DNA of 64,000 nucleotides from Liopterus haemorrhoidalis (GCA_963971575.1 OZ020611.1:202974419-203038418), one strand, 5' to 3'; numbered from the stretch's first letter, positions 23,031 to 36,227 are shown. Notes: generated by a model not told the origin, from the letters alone. Program-made: numbers and translations.

Positions 23031-24452
23031 ATAAGTTCTGAATTTTTAAATTGACTTGTTGGAACGCTAAAATCTTTTGCGCAAACTCAGTAAAGTTTTG
23101 AACTTTTGTTGGAACAAACCTGCAAGGTATTTTTGAGACCTGTTTAATCATTGCTAACTTCTTTGTTATAAGAGATAGATTATAACAATAGAAGTTAAAT
23201 CGGGAAAGATCAAATATTTTACAAATAAGAATATTAAATTGGAAAAACGATTGACCATAAAATAAACGAGATATTTCAAAGAAATACATTTGTTAAATGG
23301 AACATCCTTAAACAATTTCCAAAACCATCCTGTATATAAATGAGTATGGAATTGATGTTAAATTATTTATAATTTCTAATTAATGTATAATGTTACAGTA
23401 AATGCAGTAACAGTTTGGATATATGGTAAACAGCCCTTATGAAACTAAAATGGTAACCCTTTGAAATATTGAGTACAGAGTGTCGGGCCAGTGCCAAGTG
23501 GTTCAAATTACCTGCTAAACATGCCGTTGACAATATTACACAATTTCACCTTGTTTATTTAACTACGTCATGTATAACACAACTTCCAGACCTCAATTAT
23601 TAGTCGACAGGGTTTCAAATTTGGTATGCAGATAAAAAATAAAGTTTCACTGTATTAAAATAGAAAACAGATCTGACATTGTCTTTTAAATTAACCTATC
23701 AAAATACGCTTCGCACTTAAAAAGTGTGAATTTTCACACATTTCAGGGTTTTGTAGGTATTTAGTCAGTGAATGATGATTATAGTCGGATTGCTGATAGG
23801 TGACTGTTACATGTATGTATCAAGTAATGCATTCATATAATAATCTAGTTACCATTTTTCAGCGATTTTAAAAATGTTTTTTGTTATTTGTGTTAACTGT
23901 CAGTGTCTGCTAATAAATATTAATTAAAATACGGCTTGCGGACAATTATTAAATTCACAAACTTTAATTTTAAATCTGCTGGAATAAACAACAAATTATA
24001 ATCCAAAATTTACGTATGAGTATAAATTTTTCCTTATTTATAATTATAAACTTAAAATTAATAATTTTGTTTGTTTGAGTACTGCTGTAAATTTATTTTC
24101 GCGCTCTAATTAGTAAAGATATCTACGAATCTTGCCATTTCTTTCTAATGTTTTGTTTTTTATTCAAATAATTTGGAAGGTTAGTTATCAACTTGCGTCA
24201 CTATACGTTACTATGGGTATGCAAATAATTATAATGATATAGACAGAGAAAGCATATAGTATTGAATATCGTTACTTGTAGCAACGAACAGTCACTTATC
24301 AGCAATCCAACTATATTAGAAGGCCAAACGATGTATGCCTGTCACTACAGAATTACAAGTGTTAGTTTTAAATCCTTTTAATCCATAGGCACGACAAGAA
24401 GGTTACATTAGATATTTTCATATATCTCTAATAATACCATAATATACACATA
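23031..24452. other. Unassigned AT-rich interval
   Basis: A worn fragment of the (TGTC)n family terminus (tgtgaattttcacacatttc, then agggttttgtaggtatttag) lies near 23728. A possible element end (atcctgtata) is near 23325. No coding region. Confidence 0.4.
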
Positions 24453-24454
24453 TA

Positions 24455-25358
24455 CAAGGTGTCTCAAAAGAAATTTTATATTTAGTGGATCGATTAAAAA
24501 AAAAGTAAGCCGTATATAGAAAAAATGTTTATTAATTATTAAAATACACTTTTTGGGGATTTATTTCTTAAAAATAATATCGTCTAAATGTAGACCATCG
24601 CGTTCTCGGCACTCATTTAATCGAACAGTAAAATTACTTATGACGTCTCGGCAGGTGGACTCAGGGATGGCTGCCATTTCGTGACGGATATTTTCTTTCA
24701 AATGCGCCAGTGAAGTCGGTTTATTGGCGTAAACTTTAGATTTAAGATAACCCCATAGGAAAAAGTCCATAGGGGTTAAATCTGGACTGCGTGGAGGCCA
24801 ATTTATGTCACCTCTCCGGGAGATCAAATTAAGCCTCTGACTGGCATCTTGGGGCTTTAATTCTTGCACCAATTGAATTTTGTAGGGGTGCAGCTTTAGG
24901 TCTTTGTGCATAATGCGATGTAATGATGATCTATGCACATTTAAAGCACTTGCGCGCTTTCGAATTGAAAGGTTCGGGTCGTCACGAACAGACTGATTAA
25001 CATTCTCCACGTTTTCTACCGTTCTTGATGACCTAGGTCGCCCGGATTTTGATTTATCCAGCGTTGTACCAGTCTCTTTAAACTTTTTAACCCAATATCG
25101 AATGAGAGGAATGCTTGGCGCATCATTTAAGTGGCGAAAACCTCGAATATTGCAGAATTTTCTACGCGCTACAGTCGCCGAATCACCGTTTTTGTAAAAC
25201 TCTCGCACGCATAACGCGCGGTCTGCCCCCGAGAAACGCTCCATAGGACTGAATTCCCAAGAGCCAGGCTACCGATTGACATAACCCCCGCGCCCCTCGG
25301 ATACGTTGCGTTCACGCAGTAAGCTAAATAAATATAAAATTTCTTTTGAGACACCTTG
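24455..25358 (-). mobile_element. DD41D mariner, internally deleted copy (904 bp)
   Basis: The ends read CAAGGTGTCTCAAAAGAAAT (inverted perfectly at the other end) and are flanked by TA (24453-24454, 25359-25360). The termini are near-identical to those of the full-length copy at 27110-28418. The difference is a 405-bp internal loss plus scattered substitutions and one 1-bp indel. Confidence 0.95.
24561..25244 (-). CDS. Truncated DD41D mariner transposase with in-frame 135-codon deletion
   Basis: 227 residues from MERFSGADRAL to DDIIFKK. The N-terminal DUF4817-like helix-turn-helix and the SGRPRSSRT hook between the two HTH motifs are intact, followed by the second HTH (SIRKRASALNVHRSSLHRIM). 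The sequence then jumps from QRLN to LISRRGDINWPP. This removes the first and second catalytic Asp while keeping the third (TPMDFF) and the complete C-terminus. The open frame could still make a DNA-binding protein without catalysis, conceivably a dominant-negative repressor of its full-length relative; that is inference. The deletion junction shares a short AA with both flanks. Confidence 0.85.
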   Translation of the reverse strand: MERFSGADRALCVREFYKNGDSATVARRKFCNIRGFRHLNDAPSIPLIRYWVKKFKETGTTLDKSKSGRPRSSRTVENVENVNQSVRDDPNLSIRKRASALNVHRSSLHRIMHKDLKLHPYKIQLVQELKPQDASQRLNLISRRGDINWPPRSPDLTPMDFFLWGYLKSKVYANKPTSLAHLKENIRHEMAAIPESTCRDVISNFTVRLNECRERDGLHLDDIIFKK

Positions 25359-25390
25359 TATTTTAACACTTTTTTTATATAAAATATCTT

Positions 25391-25470
25391 TTGTCACGCA
25401 AGAGCACAACGCCTACAGAGACATTGTTTATATTGCGACTATATGAAAAACTGCTATTCTCTACTATAGT
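25391..25470. other. Short spacer
   Basis: No features beyond chance ORFs. It separates the DD41D mariner from the next MITE. Confidence 0.3.
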
Positions 25471-25854
25471 CTATCTCAGAAAGAGCGGTAGTAATAAATC
25501 TTTTTGTCAGGCAGTTACCAGTGGCGTGCACATTTTAAACACGTTTAAATTAGTTTTGTGTATTTCTATATTACTATTTATTATTTTATTAAACGCACGC
25601 TTGTGACCATATTTATCATATCATTAAACGCATGCCTGTGACCATATTTTTCTTCAAAATTTTAGGGTAAATTTTTTATGATCTATTGTGTTTAACCCTA
25701 GTTCGTATTCCCATATAAGATGTGCGGGACAATCGGTTGTTTCTTAACAATATTTCGTTTCGAACTATTCATATTTTGTGTGCCGCTTCTGTGTGACAAA
25801 ACAATAACCTTTTACAAATAATAAATTTTATTACTATCGCTCTTTCTGAGATAG
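25471..25854 (+). mobile_element. CTATCTCAGAAAG MITE, copy 1 (384 bp)
   Basis: The termini CTATCTCAGAAAGAGCGGTA and the reverse of ctatcgctctttctgagata form inverted repeats. An inverted, clearly homologous copy lies at 35619-35999. Inside, the phrase attaaacgca.gc.tgtgaccatattt occurs twice in tandem. The target duplication is not clear, and there is no coding region. Confidence 0.75.
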
Positions 25855-27107
25855 ACTCTATAAATGGAATCCCAGCAACCGGCCAGTTATTTATTTATTT
25901 TCCTAGTAGATATTTGCAAAATAAATTTACGTACCTCTTCTCTGCCCATAACAAATTGTATCCATGTATATACAAATATATTTTTTTAATTTTAGCTAAG
26001 ATATTAAAAGAACATCTTAATACTTGGCATATTTTAATCAAAATAAAATGTATTTCAAAAAACAATTACCCTTCCTTAATCTGCACTTAAAGAGCTTACA
26101 TTTAATATCCCCCCAATAAATTTTAAAATAAAAAAAAAAATCAACATAAAAACTGTAAAATTTTAACGAAATCAGATAAAAAATTCCTCTCGTACGTTTC
26201 CGGTTCATAGCAATATACATTGCTTAGAATTTTTTCAGATTTTTAATTTAACCCCTTAGGCTTAAAAGGTGCGGGACACTGATTTTTTAGTACTTTTTTG
26301 GAAAAAATAGTATTAAAATAAAATATAAATAAATAAAAAACTACTTCCTGTTTCTTTATCTACGTCTTAAGAGCTTTCTTTTGATATCACACAATAATTT
26401 TTTTTTAAATAATTTTGTTTTTCGACACATAAAAATCAATATTTTGCCAAAAACCAATTTGACCAAAATTTCCTGTTGAACTATTCCGGGTCCCATCAAT
26501 TAAACACTAGCTAGGAACAATTACAAAATATAATTATATTAGTTTTTACAAAAACTTTTGATCACAAATATGTGTATATTCATAGCTGGTAATATTAACA
26601 TGCAACATTTATTAATGCGATGGTTCGTCCTGCAAAATTTGATGCATATATTCGGTTCGAAGTTACTTAAATTCGTAATTCATAAATTGTTACGTTCTGT
26701 TATATTTAATCTGTTTGTTGTTTATCTTAATAAATTGTTTATATAACTAAAACCGGAAAAGTGGGGCGTATTTCAGAAGGCACGTAAAGCCGGCGATCTC
26801 GGCTACCGTAAAAGTAGTCATTAGGTTATGCGAGAGAGCGCTCTACGCGAATTTAAAATCTCTGACACCTAGGCATTATGCCATACGAAATAATAAAAAG
26901 TAAAACTGCCAAAAAGTGACAGATTAAATTTGAGTTACAAAACCAATTTATAAATATCATTGAATTATGCTAGTTTCTATTTAATTAAAGTAATATTAGT
27001 AACCATTAGCCAGTATTTTATTTACAAGACCAAAGCTCCAATCAGAATTAATAAAAATGCCAGAAAAAGTAAAACAGTACAGAATAAAAATAAACGTTAA
27101 GTTGTTA
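25855..27107. other. AT-rich interval with degenerate dispersed-repeat units
   Basis: Around 26026-26490 are two degenerate units of a dispersed repeat recognised by a Pur/Pyr phrase such as cgtacgtttccggttcatag and a following agaattttttcagattttta. The same units occur at 29400-29570, 32580-32990 and 60600-60960. Around 26770-26860 is a GC-richer patch without assignment. No coding region. Confidence 0.45.
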
Positions 27108-27109
27108 TA

Positions 27110-28418
27110 CAAGGTGTCTCAAAAGAAATTTTATATTTAGTGGATCGATTAAAAAAAAAGTAAGCCGTATATAGAAAAAATGTTTATTAATTATTAAAAT
27201 ACACTTTTTGGGGATTTATTTCTTAAAAATAATATCGTCTAAATGTAGACCCTCGCGTTCTCGGCACTCATTTAATCGAACAGTAAAATACTTATGACGT
27301 CTCGGCAGGTGGACTCAGGGATGGCTGCCATTTCGTGACGGATATTTTCTTTCAAATGCGCCAGTGAAGTCGGTTTATTGGCGTAAACTTTAGATTTAAG
27401 ATAACCCCATAGGAAAAAGTCCATAGGGGTTAAATCTGAACTGCGTGGCGGCCAATTTATGTCACCTCTCCGGCAGATCAATTTGCCTGAGAAAATTTCA
27501 CGAACACGTGGCAGAGACATATTGGACGTGTGTGAAGTTGCTCCGTCCTGTTGGAACCATGTTCTTTGGTTATAGCCAGGAAAGTTTTGCAGTTCAGGTA
27601 CCAAGAAGTTGTCTAACATCTCCACATAACGATCTGAATTCACTGTAACTGCACGCCCCCTTTCATCTTCAAAAGAGTAAGGGCCGATAATTCCTCGCGC
27701 CGACATCGCAGCCCATACAGTCACTTTAGGCGAATGTAGGGGTTTCTGATGTTTGCGTTTCGGATTCGTTTCACTCCAGTAACGGTAGTTCTGCTTATTT
27801 ACGTGGCCATTAAGATGAAAATGAGCTTCATCCGAAAACAAAATGTTGGTAAACGTTGAAAATCGCTCAATCACCTGATTTACGAAATTAAGCCTCTGAC
27901 TGGCATCTTGGGGCTTTAATTCTTGCACCAATTGAATTTTGTAGGGGTGCAGCTTTAGGTCTTTGTGCATAATGCGATGTAATGATGATCTATGCACATT
28001 TAAAGCACTTGCGCGCTTCCGAATTGAAAGGTTCGGGTCGTCACTAACAGACTGATTAACATTCTCCACGTTTTCTACCGTTCTTGATGACCTAGGTCGC
28101 CCGGATTTTGATTTATCCAGCGTTGTACCAGTCTCTTCAAACTTTTTAACCCAATGTCGAATGAGAGGAATGCTTGGCGCATCATTTAAGTGGCGAAAAC
28201 CTTGAATACTGCAGAATTTTCTACGCGGTACAGTCGCCGAATCACCGTTTTTGTAAAACTCTCGCACGCATAACGCGCGGTCTGCTCCCGAGAAACTCTC
28301 CATAGCGACTAAATTCCCAAGAGCCAGGCTACCGATTGACAATACCCCCGCGCCCCTCGGATACGTTGCGTTCACGCAGTAAGCTAAATAAATATAAAAT
28401 TTCTTTTGAGACACCTTG
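27110..28418 (-). mobile_element. DD41D (rosa-type) mariner, near-complete copy (1,309 bp)
   Basis: Perfect inverted ends CAAGGTGTCTCAAAAGAAAT, continuing to about 30 bp, with TA on both sides (27108-27109 and 28419-28420). It carries one transposase gene on the minus strand. The size and layout are those of an autonomous mariner. Confidence 0.95.
27272..28303 (-). CDS. DD41D mariner transposase, full catalytic domain, C-terminal 1-bp frameshift
   Basis: Start MESFSGADRAL at 28303 is chosen because it matches the start of the sister copy; the frame is also open further upstream through the TIR. 343 codons. N-terminal DUF4817-type HTH (residues about 8-60), GRPR hook at 68-71, second HTH about 92-113, then DDE domain. 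Catalytic residues are D158 (LFSDEAHF), D253 (FQQDGATSH) and D295 (LTPMDFFLWG), with 41 residues between the last two, the DD41D signature of rosa-type mariners. A single base missing near 27288, relative to the other copy, shifts the frame after CRDVIS. The normal last ~24 residues are thus replaced by ILLFD. The enzyme catalyses cut-and-paste transposition at TA sites. Whether the altered C-terminus abolishes activity is unknown. Confidence 0.92.
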   Translation of the reverse strand: MESFSGADRALCVREFYKNGDSATVPRRKFCSIQGFRHLNDAPSIPLIRHWVKKFEETGTTLDKSKSGRPRSSRTVENVENVNQSVSDDPNLSIRKRASALNVHRSSLHRIMHKDLKLHPYKIQLVQELKPQDASQRLNFVNQVIERFSTFTNILFSDEAHFHLNGHVNKQNYRYWSETNPKRKHQKPLHSPKVTVWAAMSARGIIGPYSFEDERGRAVTVNSDRYVEMLDNFLVPELQNFPGYNQRTWFQQDGATSHTSNMSLPRVREIFSGKLICRRGDINWPPRSSDLTPMDFFLWGYLKSKVYANKPTSLAHLKENIRHEMAAIPESTCRDVISILLFD

Positions 28419-28420
28419 TA

Positions 28421-28852
28421 CATGACCGAAATTGTATTGAAGTATTGGTACGTCAAACAAAAGTCTGATTGAATCTAGTTTGAAAATTTGGGTAGTGTGT
28501 CGGATAGCATTGAAAGTTTGAAGGAAATATTGTGTTTCACGTTATACTTTTTACATCAATCCTACTCAAAAAATCTATAGTGCTTCGGAGAAAAGTATAA
28601 TGTAGGACAGACTTTATAATAGGCCTGTTAGTAGAGCCTTTTCTAACAGTTTATTATCGTCAGACGCAAGCGCAGACGCAAAATATCTCTGCACTTGAGT
28701 CTAACGATAATAAACCGTAACCAATATTTCTACATAGTTCAACAAAGCTAACAATAACCTATCCTAGCGGTAGTTTGACAAAATAAATTTGAATTAGGTC
28801 ACTTGCTGTACTCAAGAGGGCAAATCCCCCTTCCATCTTCGCAGGGTCTTGG
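28421..28852. other. Unassigned interval with a small hairpin
   Basis: At 28650-28722, gtttattatcgtcagac and its inverse (gagtctaacgataataaacc) flank about 35 bp, a possible mini-MITE or foldback. Otherwise no features. Confidence 0.4.
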
Positions 28853-29092
28853 CTTCATAATAGGAATGACGACGGGTACCCGGGTACCGCTACCCGACCC
28901 GTTAAGGTTGTACCCGGTTCCGGCATTACCCGTTATCTAACGGGTATTTAGCGTGTAGCGGGTAATTAACGGGTAGCGGATAATTAACGGGTAATTGTGT
29001 AAGATATTTTGAGTATTTATTTATCTGTGACTATTTTGTTTTCGGTTACAGTAGTAGGAATTAAGTATGCGTATTCCATAATGCACCTGTGC

Positions 29093-29790
29093 TTATCTTT
29101 AGGATTTTGTAGCTATGACCACCAAAAAACCCTTATAAATTCACTCATGTGTCTGTCTGTCTGTACGGTAGAAATTGTAGCCAAACGGCTTAAGATAGAA
29201 ACTTGAAATTTGGCATCCTTATATAACTCTTTGACCCACATATAGGAAAAATACAAAGAGTTCAAAAACCACATCACGAAATAAATATAAACAAATAGGT
29301 ATTTAATAAAGAGATTTTCGCCAAATATATACCAAAAAACTTTTGTTCCCTACCCTATATCCTAGAAGGATGACGTCGGGTTTTGTGTCATTGAAAAAAA
29401 AAAAAAAAATTAAATTTATTGTGTTTTATCAAATGGAAGCTCTTAAGACGTAGATTAAGGAACGAAAAATTGTTTTTTAAAATTTTTTTCTTTTAACACG
29501 ATTTTGACCAAAAATCAGAAAAAAATATAGGTAATTTACATTGATCTGAGCCGGAAACGTACGAGAGAAATTATTATTTTTTTAATTAATGGCTAAATTA
29601 TGGCTTATTATTTAAATTTAGTCTCAAAGAAATTAAATGGAAGCTCTTAGTACTCAAATAACGAATAAAAATGTTCAAAAATGTTTATCAAAAAATAATT
29701 TTTAAACATCCAGCATTCTGTTGGCTTCTTACACTTATTAAATACCTACATAACCCTAAAATGTGTGAAAATTCACACTTCACATTAATT
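29093..29790. repeat. (TGTC)n repeat family, older copy
   Basis: Starts near ttaggattttgtagctatga, has only a short tgtctgtctgtctg run, and contains attgtagccaaacggcttaa. It closes with the inverted hairpin terminus aatgtgtgaaaattcacact. More diverged than the copy that follows. Confidence 0.6.
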
Positions 29791-29813
29791 TTGCTATACT
29801 TACTTTTCATTTT

Positions 29814-31402
<1,589 letters not shown>

Positions 31403-31508
31403 TAATTATCTGGTACCGGGTAATTAACGGGTAATGGATAATATCCGGGTAATTGTTGCGGGTACCCGGTTCCATAAATTTCTAGTTCTCGTCATTCCTA
31501 CTTCATAA

Positions 31509-32036
31509 CAAACAGTGCTAAGGTATAGCGCATGCTATATTTATATTATGCGGCGTCAATGATTTGAATACAGATATTATACTTAATCTAAATTTGCTAA
31601 GTGGTTTAGGCACCGGAATATAAATAACAAACGTTGCACTATCTCATCTTAATGTATGCATCTCCTACACATATTTTACATAAACAATATATAACACTGT
31701 TTTATTTCCAACACAAATATTGCAGATGGAAGTCTTATTGGAATCCGAATGCGTCACTATCTAGATTACATAATGTTCCAGAACTTGACCCACTTCCCAA
31801 AGAAAATTGAGAAAATATTGGCAACGAATATGATATTTTCATTGTGTTTTCAAGGTTTTTACTTGTTTCGTTTTTATGTTAGAAATCAGGATATGACAGG
31901 CTAGTTTATTTGAAAATATGTTTGACATTGATATGAATAAAAGAATATAAATATAATGAGACAATCAATAATAAGGATAGGAAATTATACTTGAATCATT
32001 TTGTATAATAGCTAATCATCCAAAAATAAAATTGAA
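31509..32036. other. Unassigned AT-rich interval
   Basis: No recognisable coding or repeat structure. Confidence 0.3.
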
Positions 32037-33020
32037 AATTTTCACACATTTCAAGGTTTTGTAGGTATTTAATAAGTGTAAAAAGTCAACGGAATGCTGG
32101 ATGTCTAAGAAATTTTTTTGATAAATGGTTTTTTGTTAATCATTTTTATTCGTTATTTAAGTACTAAGAGCTTCCATTTAATTTTTGAAACTAAATTTAT
32201 ATAATTTGCGAAAATTTCATCAGAATAAAAATTAAATTAAAAAATCCTAGAAATATATTAATACATGTTTTTTTTTTTTATTTCAATAACGTATTTCTTG
32301 TACACTAATAACAATGTACTATTTTATTTATAAGTATTTCACTACTAAAAATGATTATTCATGTTTCATACCTTAAAAACAAAAAACTAGGCTGCAGGCT
32401 TCTTGCACGCATGAACTCGATTCATACCTATTAAATTTAATTTAATTACTTAAGAAGATATATACTCCCTTAGCCATAAATACATAATTAAGCCATTAAT
32501 TAAAAAAAATACTCCTTATTAATTTTGTAAAAAACACAAAACTGCAATATTTTCAAAAACGCAATTTGATCAAACATTCTTCTTGTATATTTCAGGCTCA
32601 GATCAATATACTTTACCTAAAATTTTTTCAAATTTTTATTTTTATTCCTTTAGGTTAACTGTTGGGGGACAAGAACTATTTTAGTACATTTTTGACTAAA
32701 ATCGTCATTAAAAAAAACTTATTTTAATGAGCTTTCTTTTGATACCACATAATAAACTTTTTAAAAATAATATTTTTTTCATTAACTCAAAAAAAACGAT
32801 TATTTTCAAAAAACCACTCTGATGAAACATTCCTCTTGTACTTTTCCGGTTCCTATTATTATACATTATTGAGAGTTTTTTCAGATTTTTAGATGAACCC
32901 CTCTAGGAAATAGGGTGGGGACAAAAGTATTTTGACATATTTTTGACGAAAATCTCATTAAAAAAATAACAATTTGTTTGTTTACCCACGCATTATGAAG
33001 TCTAATGTGATATACCACTC

Positions 33021-33026
<6 letters not shown>

Positions 33027-33073
<47 letters not shown>
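33027..33073. repeat. (AT)n microsatellite
   Basis: An uninterrupted alternating AT tract immediately outside the left end of the fold-back element. The TA target of that element is part of the tract. Confidence 0.95.
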
Positions 33074-33076
<3 letters not shown>

Positions 33077-33952
33077 GGTGTTTGTTTGAAACGGGGCACC
33101 CCGAAAATCTCCTTTATTTGTAAAGATACAAAAAATCTTCAGAACAAAAGTTAAACTAGACAAAAAGACCCATCTAAAGGTTACTATAGGAATTCTGAGG
33201 CACTTCCGGTTTCATCGGAAATGATGTCAACTTTTGATCTAGCATAGGGAATCGATAATTTTATATTTTTTTCCTAAAAGTACATTAAATTAGCTTTACA
33301 ATGACACCAAAAAAGTCATATTTTTATGTTAACCATTTCAAAATGGCGACCATTTATTTACAAAATAATAATCAACATAAGTTTTACAAAGTTGAACGTA
33401 GCAAGCTTTGAAAATATAAAAAAAGAAACAAAATATCTCTAAAATAAACTAGTTATTATATGAAATATCATGAAATAACTTAAATTTTAATTTTTCAATT
33501 AAATGTTTTATAAATAACAAGAGTTTAATATTTTGCTTATTTTTGTTTGAAAAAAAAAATGTATTAATTGGTAGTAAGTCGTTATTTGTACCTAATTATG
33601 GTTTTTTATTGTTTTCAAAGCTTGCTATGTTTAACTTTGTAAAACTTATGTTGATTATTATTTTGTAAATAAATGGTCGCCAATTTGAAATGGTTAACAT
33701 AAAAATATGACTTTTTGGTGCCATTGTAAAACTAATTTAATTTACTTTTAGGAAAAAAATATAAAATTATCGATTCCCTATGCTAGATCAAAAATTTGAT
33801 ATCATTTCCGGTGAAACTGGAAGTGCCTCAGAATTCTTATAGTAACCTTTAGATGGGACTTTTTGTCTAGTTTAACTTTTGTTCTGAAGCTTTTTTGTAT
33901 CTTTACAAATAAAGGAGATTTTCGGGGTGCCCCGTTTCAAACAAACACCCTG
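33074..33952. mobile_element. Fold-back MITE with ~345-bp inverted arms (879 bp)
   Basis: Ends CAGGGTGTTTGTTTGAAACG and, reversed, CAGGGTGTTTGTTTGAAACG, with TA on each side. The inverted similarity runs inward to about 33420 on the left and 33610 on the right (for example gggcaccccgaaaatctcct, ggaatcgataattttatatt and gaccatttatttacaaaata and their reverses). About 190 bp of AT-rich loop remains. No coding region. It is a non-autonomous TA-inserting element; transcripts would fold into a long hairpin. Confidence 0.9.
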
Positions 33953-34228
33953 TATATATTTATTTTTTCTTTACATACATATTTGTTTATATTTATCCCG
34001 AGATTTTTTTTTTTGAACTCCAAGTTTTCCGTATATGTAGAGTTATACAAGCGTGCCAAATTTCAACATTCTATGTTCAGGCGTTTGGCTACAATTTCTA
34101 CCGTACAGGCAGACACATGGGTGACGTTATTAGAGCTATTTTGGTGGTCATACCTACAAAACCTTAAAAAGCAAAATTAAATGGTTGTGTTAGGTAGAGT
34201 CAAAAATAACTTCCGCTATCGAGATTAA

Positions 34229-34994
34229 TGCTACGTATAATCCCCAAAGATTATAAATTTCTTATACAAAACGTTAATAAAGTTAATAACAATCTATACA
34301 TCAAATTTTGCACCGAATTTTTATCTATTTAATAAGATATTTTTAATTGTAGAAAAAAATTGTTGCATAAATGTTATCGCTCAATAACTAATAATAGATA
34401 TCAGACAAAAATATTCTGCAATTTTTTAAAATATATTTGTGGTTTTCAAATAACCTTTATATTTATATTGTTTTGTGTAGAAATAATCAAATTATACGTC
34501 ATAATTTTTTCGACATTATTGTTTATAGTTTAGAACTTTCGTCGAAAAATATTTTACTTACTTGATCAAAATGGAATCCCACAAGGTACAGCAGTTCCTT
34601 ACGAAAATTACCATAAATCATTTTTACCTGTAGCACTTATATTGCGAACCGCGGTAGATTCAAGAGGTAGCAAAAATAATTTACCAAATACAATTACTAT
34701 AAGTAGTATTCACAATTGAACAAAATAACTAAAAACATAAAATTAATAACATATTTGTAGAATGAAGCTTTATCTACAATTTGCCTCATCATCCGCAAAT
34801 TTGCGTCTAATAGTTGACAAGATGGCGTCTGTAATACAATATGTTTATTTACAATTATACGACATTTTTTTTTACAATTAAAAATATCTTATTAGATAGA
34901 TAAAAATTCACTACAAATTTGCATGCATAGATTGTTACTTATTTTATTTCCGATTGTTAGTTTTGAATAAAAAACTATACGGTTGTGCGCCGCC
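34229..34994 (-). mobile_element. TTAA-flanked MITE, copy 3 (766 bp)
   Basis: TTAA at 34225-34228 and 34995-34998. It is inverted relative to the copy at 18436-19184: the right end reads (reversed) GGCGGCGCACAACCGTATAG. The ~100-bp inverted arms and internal phrases (ccgcggtagattcaagaggt, gccatcttgt-like) match the other copies. Confidence 0.78.
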
Positions 34995-35016
34995 TTAAAT
35001 GTTAATGTCACATTGC

Positions 35017-35220
35017 TCATTGGTAATTTATAAAGCTCGTCATACCTGAAAGGCTTTTACCTATTAGGAGTAACCTTAAATCGTCCTTAAGACGGTTCCT
35101 TTCTTTTGTTAATAACTTAATCACGGCACTAAATCTTTTTTCTACTAAAACATGAAAAGCTAAAATTAAAAGTTTGGCTTCTTTCCAGGTTTTGTTAGTT
35201 TGAAACTTTTTCTGTTTTTT
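35017..35220 (-). pseudogene. hAT transposase C-terminus (SCAND3/FAM200-like dimerisation region)
   Basis: The minus strand encodes TWKEAKLLILAFHVLVEKRF followed by SAVIKLLTKERNRLKDDLRL and ends SFINYQ-stop at 35017. hAT transposases of the SCAND3/FAM200/ZBED group carry ...VERGFSAV..LL.K.RNRL....RGDLRL.L in their C-terminal dimerisation helix bundle. The conserved RGDLRL Gly/Arg context is altered here. The fragment abuts the TTAA border of the MITE on the left and is lost upstream of 35220. Confidence 0.72.
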
Positions 35221-35618
35221 TCCAAAAATTATCAGTATAATTCTGATTAAATTATATTTTCCATAAATAACTTTGAGATTATAATTTAGAACTTTAACAT
35301 GGACAGTATTTTTATACTTGAGGAGAATTTACTGAGCCGACGACCGTTGGAAAAAAGAGTATGATTAAATATAGAAGGTCATCATAATTAAGCAATACCA
35401 TTCGTTCGGATGTTGAGAAAGAACCATTCATTTGTTTCAGTCGCTGTAGTCACAGTTGCAGTAGAAGTACTCCAGATACAAAAACACATACATTTATCTG
35501 AATATATTCAAACATAACAAACGAAGATAAAATCTAAGGATATACATTGGGTACGAGTAGTTCAAATACGTTATTGATAGTTTATAATTATGTGAAATAG
35601 ATTTATATTTATTATACT
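35221..35618. other. Unassigned AT-rich interval
   Basis: Possibly worn upstream hAT sequence. Nothing recognisable. Confidence 0.3.
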
Positions 35619-35999
35619 CTATCTCAGAAAGACTGATAGTAATAAAATTTATTATTTGTAAAAAGTTATTGTTTTTTCACACAGAAGCGGCACAAAATAT
35701 GAATAGTTCGAAACGAAATATTGTTAAAAACAACCGAGTGTGCCGCACATATTATATGGGAATACGAACTAGGGTTAAACACAATAGATCATAAAAATGT
35801 TACCCTAAAATTTTGAGGAAAAATATGTTCACAGGAGTGCGTTTAATGATATCATAAATATGGTCACAGGCGTGCGTTTAATAAAATGATAAATAGTAAT
35901 ATAGAAATACACAAAACCAATTTAAACGTGTTTAAAATGTGCACGTCACTGGTAACTGCCTGTCAAAAAGATTTATTACTATCAGTCTTTCTGAGATAG
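35619..35999 (-). mobile_element. CTATCTCAGAAAG MITE, copy 2 (381 bp)
   Basis: Inverted relative to copy 1 at 25471-25854 and homologous along its whole length, including the duplicated caggcgtgcgtttaat phrase and ataatatttcgtttcgaact (reversed). The termini CTATCTCAGAAAGACTGATA and its inverse are preserved. Confidence 0.78.
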
Positions 36000-36227
36000 A
36001 TTAAAATCGGTTCTCTGTCGATCTGTTGGCATTGTAAGCTATACAATACTTACGTTTTGATTAATTCAATTTTTGAACTCAGGTTTTCATAGTATATTTA
36101 TTTATGGAGCAAAAGCATGGTCAATAAGGAAAAAAGCAAATGCCATTACTTAAAGAAATTTTAGAAATTGATGAAGAAATAAGAATCAAAATGAAAGCGG
36201 AGTATCGTAATAAAAAATTGATGTGAA
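36000..36227 (+). other. Possible LINE C-terminal scrap
   Basis: Near 36090-36150 the plus strand reads IYGAKAWSIRKKANAIT, resembling the lLYGxExWtlxxkd segment found near the C-terminus of several non-LTR retrotransposon ORF2 proteins. It is short and unsupported by flanking similarity. Confidence 0.3.

Larger units (their letters stand above)
32037..34183. repeat. (TGTC)n family, old copy interrupted by a fold-back element
   Basis: The left part starts aattttcacacatttcaagg-ttttgtaggtattt and contains two dispersed units (cttttccggttcctattatt type, near 32590 and 32832). After the insertion at 33074-33952 it resumes, and ends in inverted form: gttatacaagcgtgccaaat, tttggctacaatttctaccg, then tcatacctacaaaacctta. 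The microsatellite is almost lost. Confidence 0.6.
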
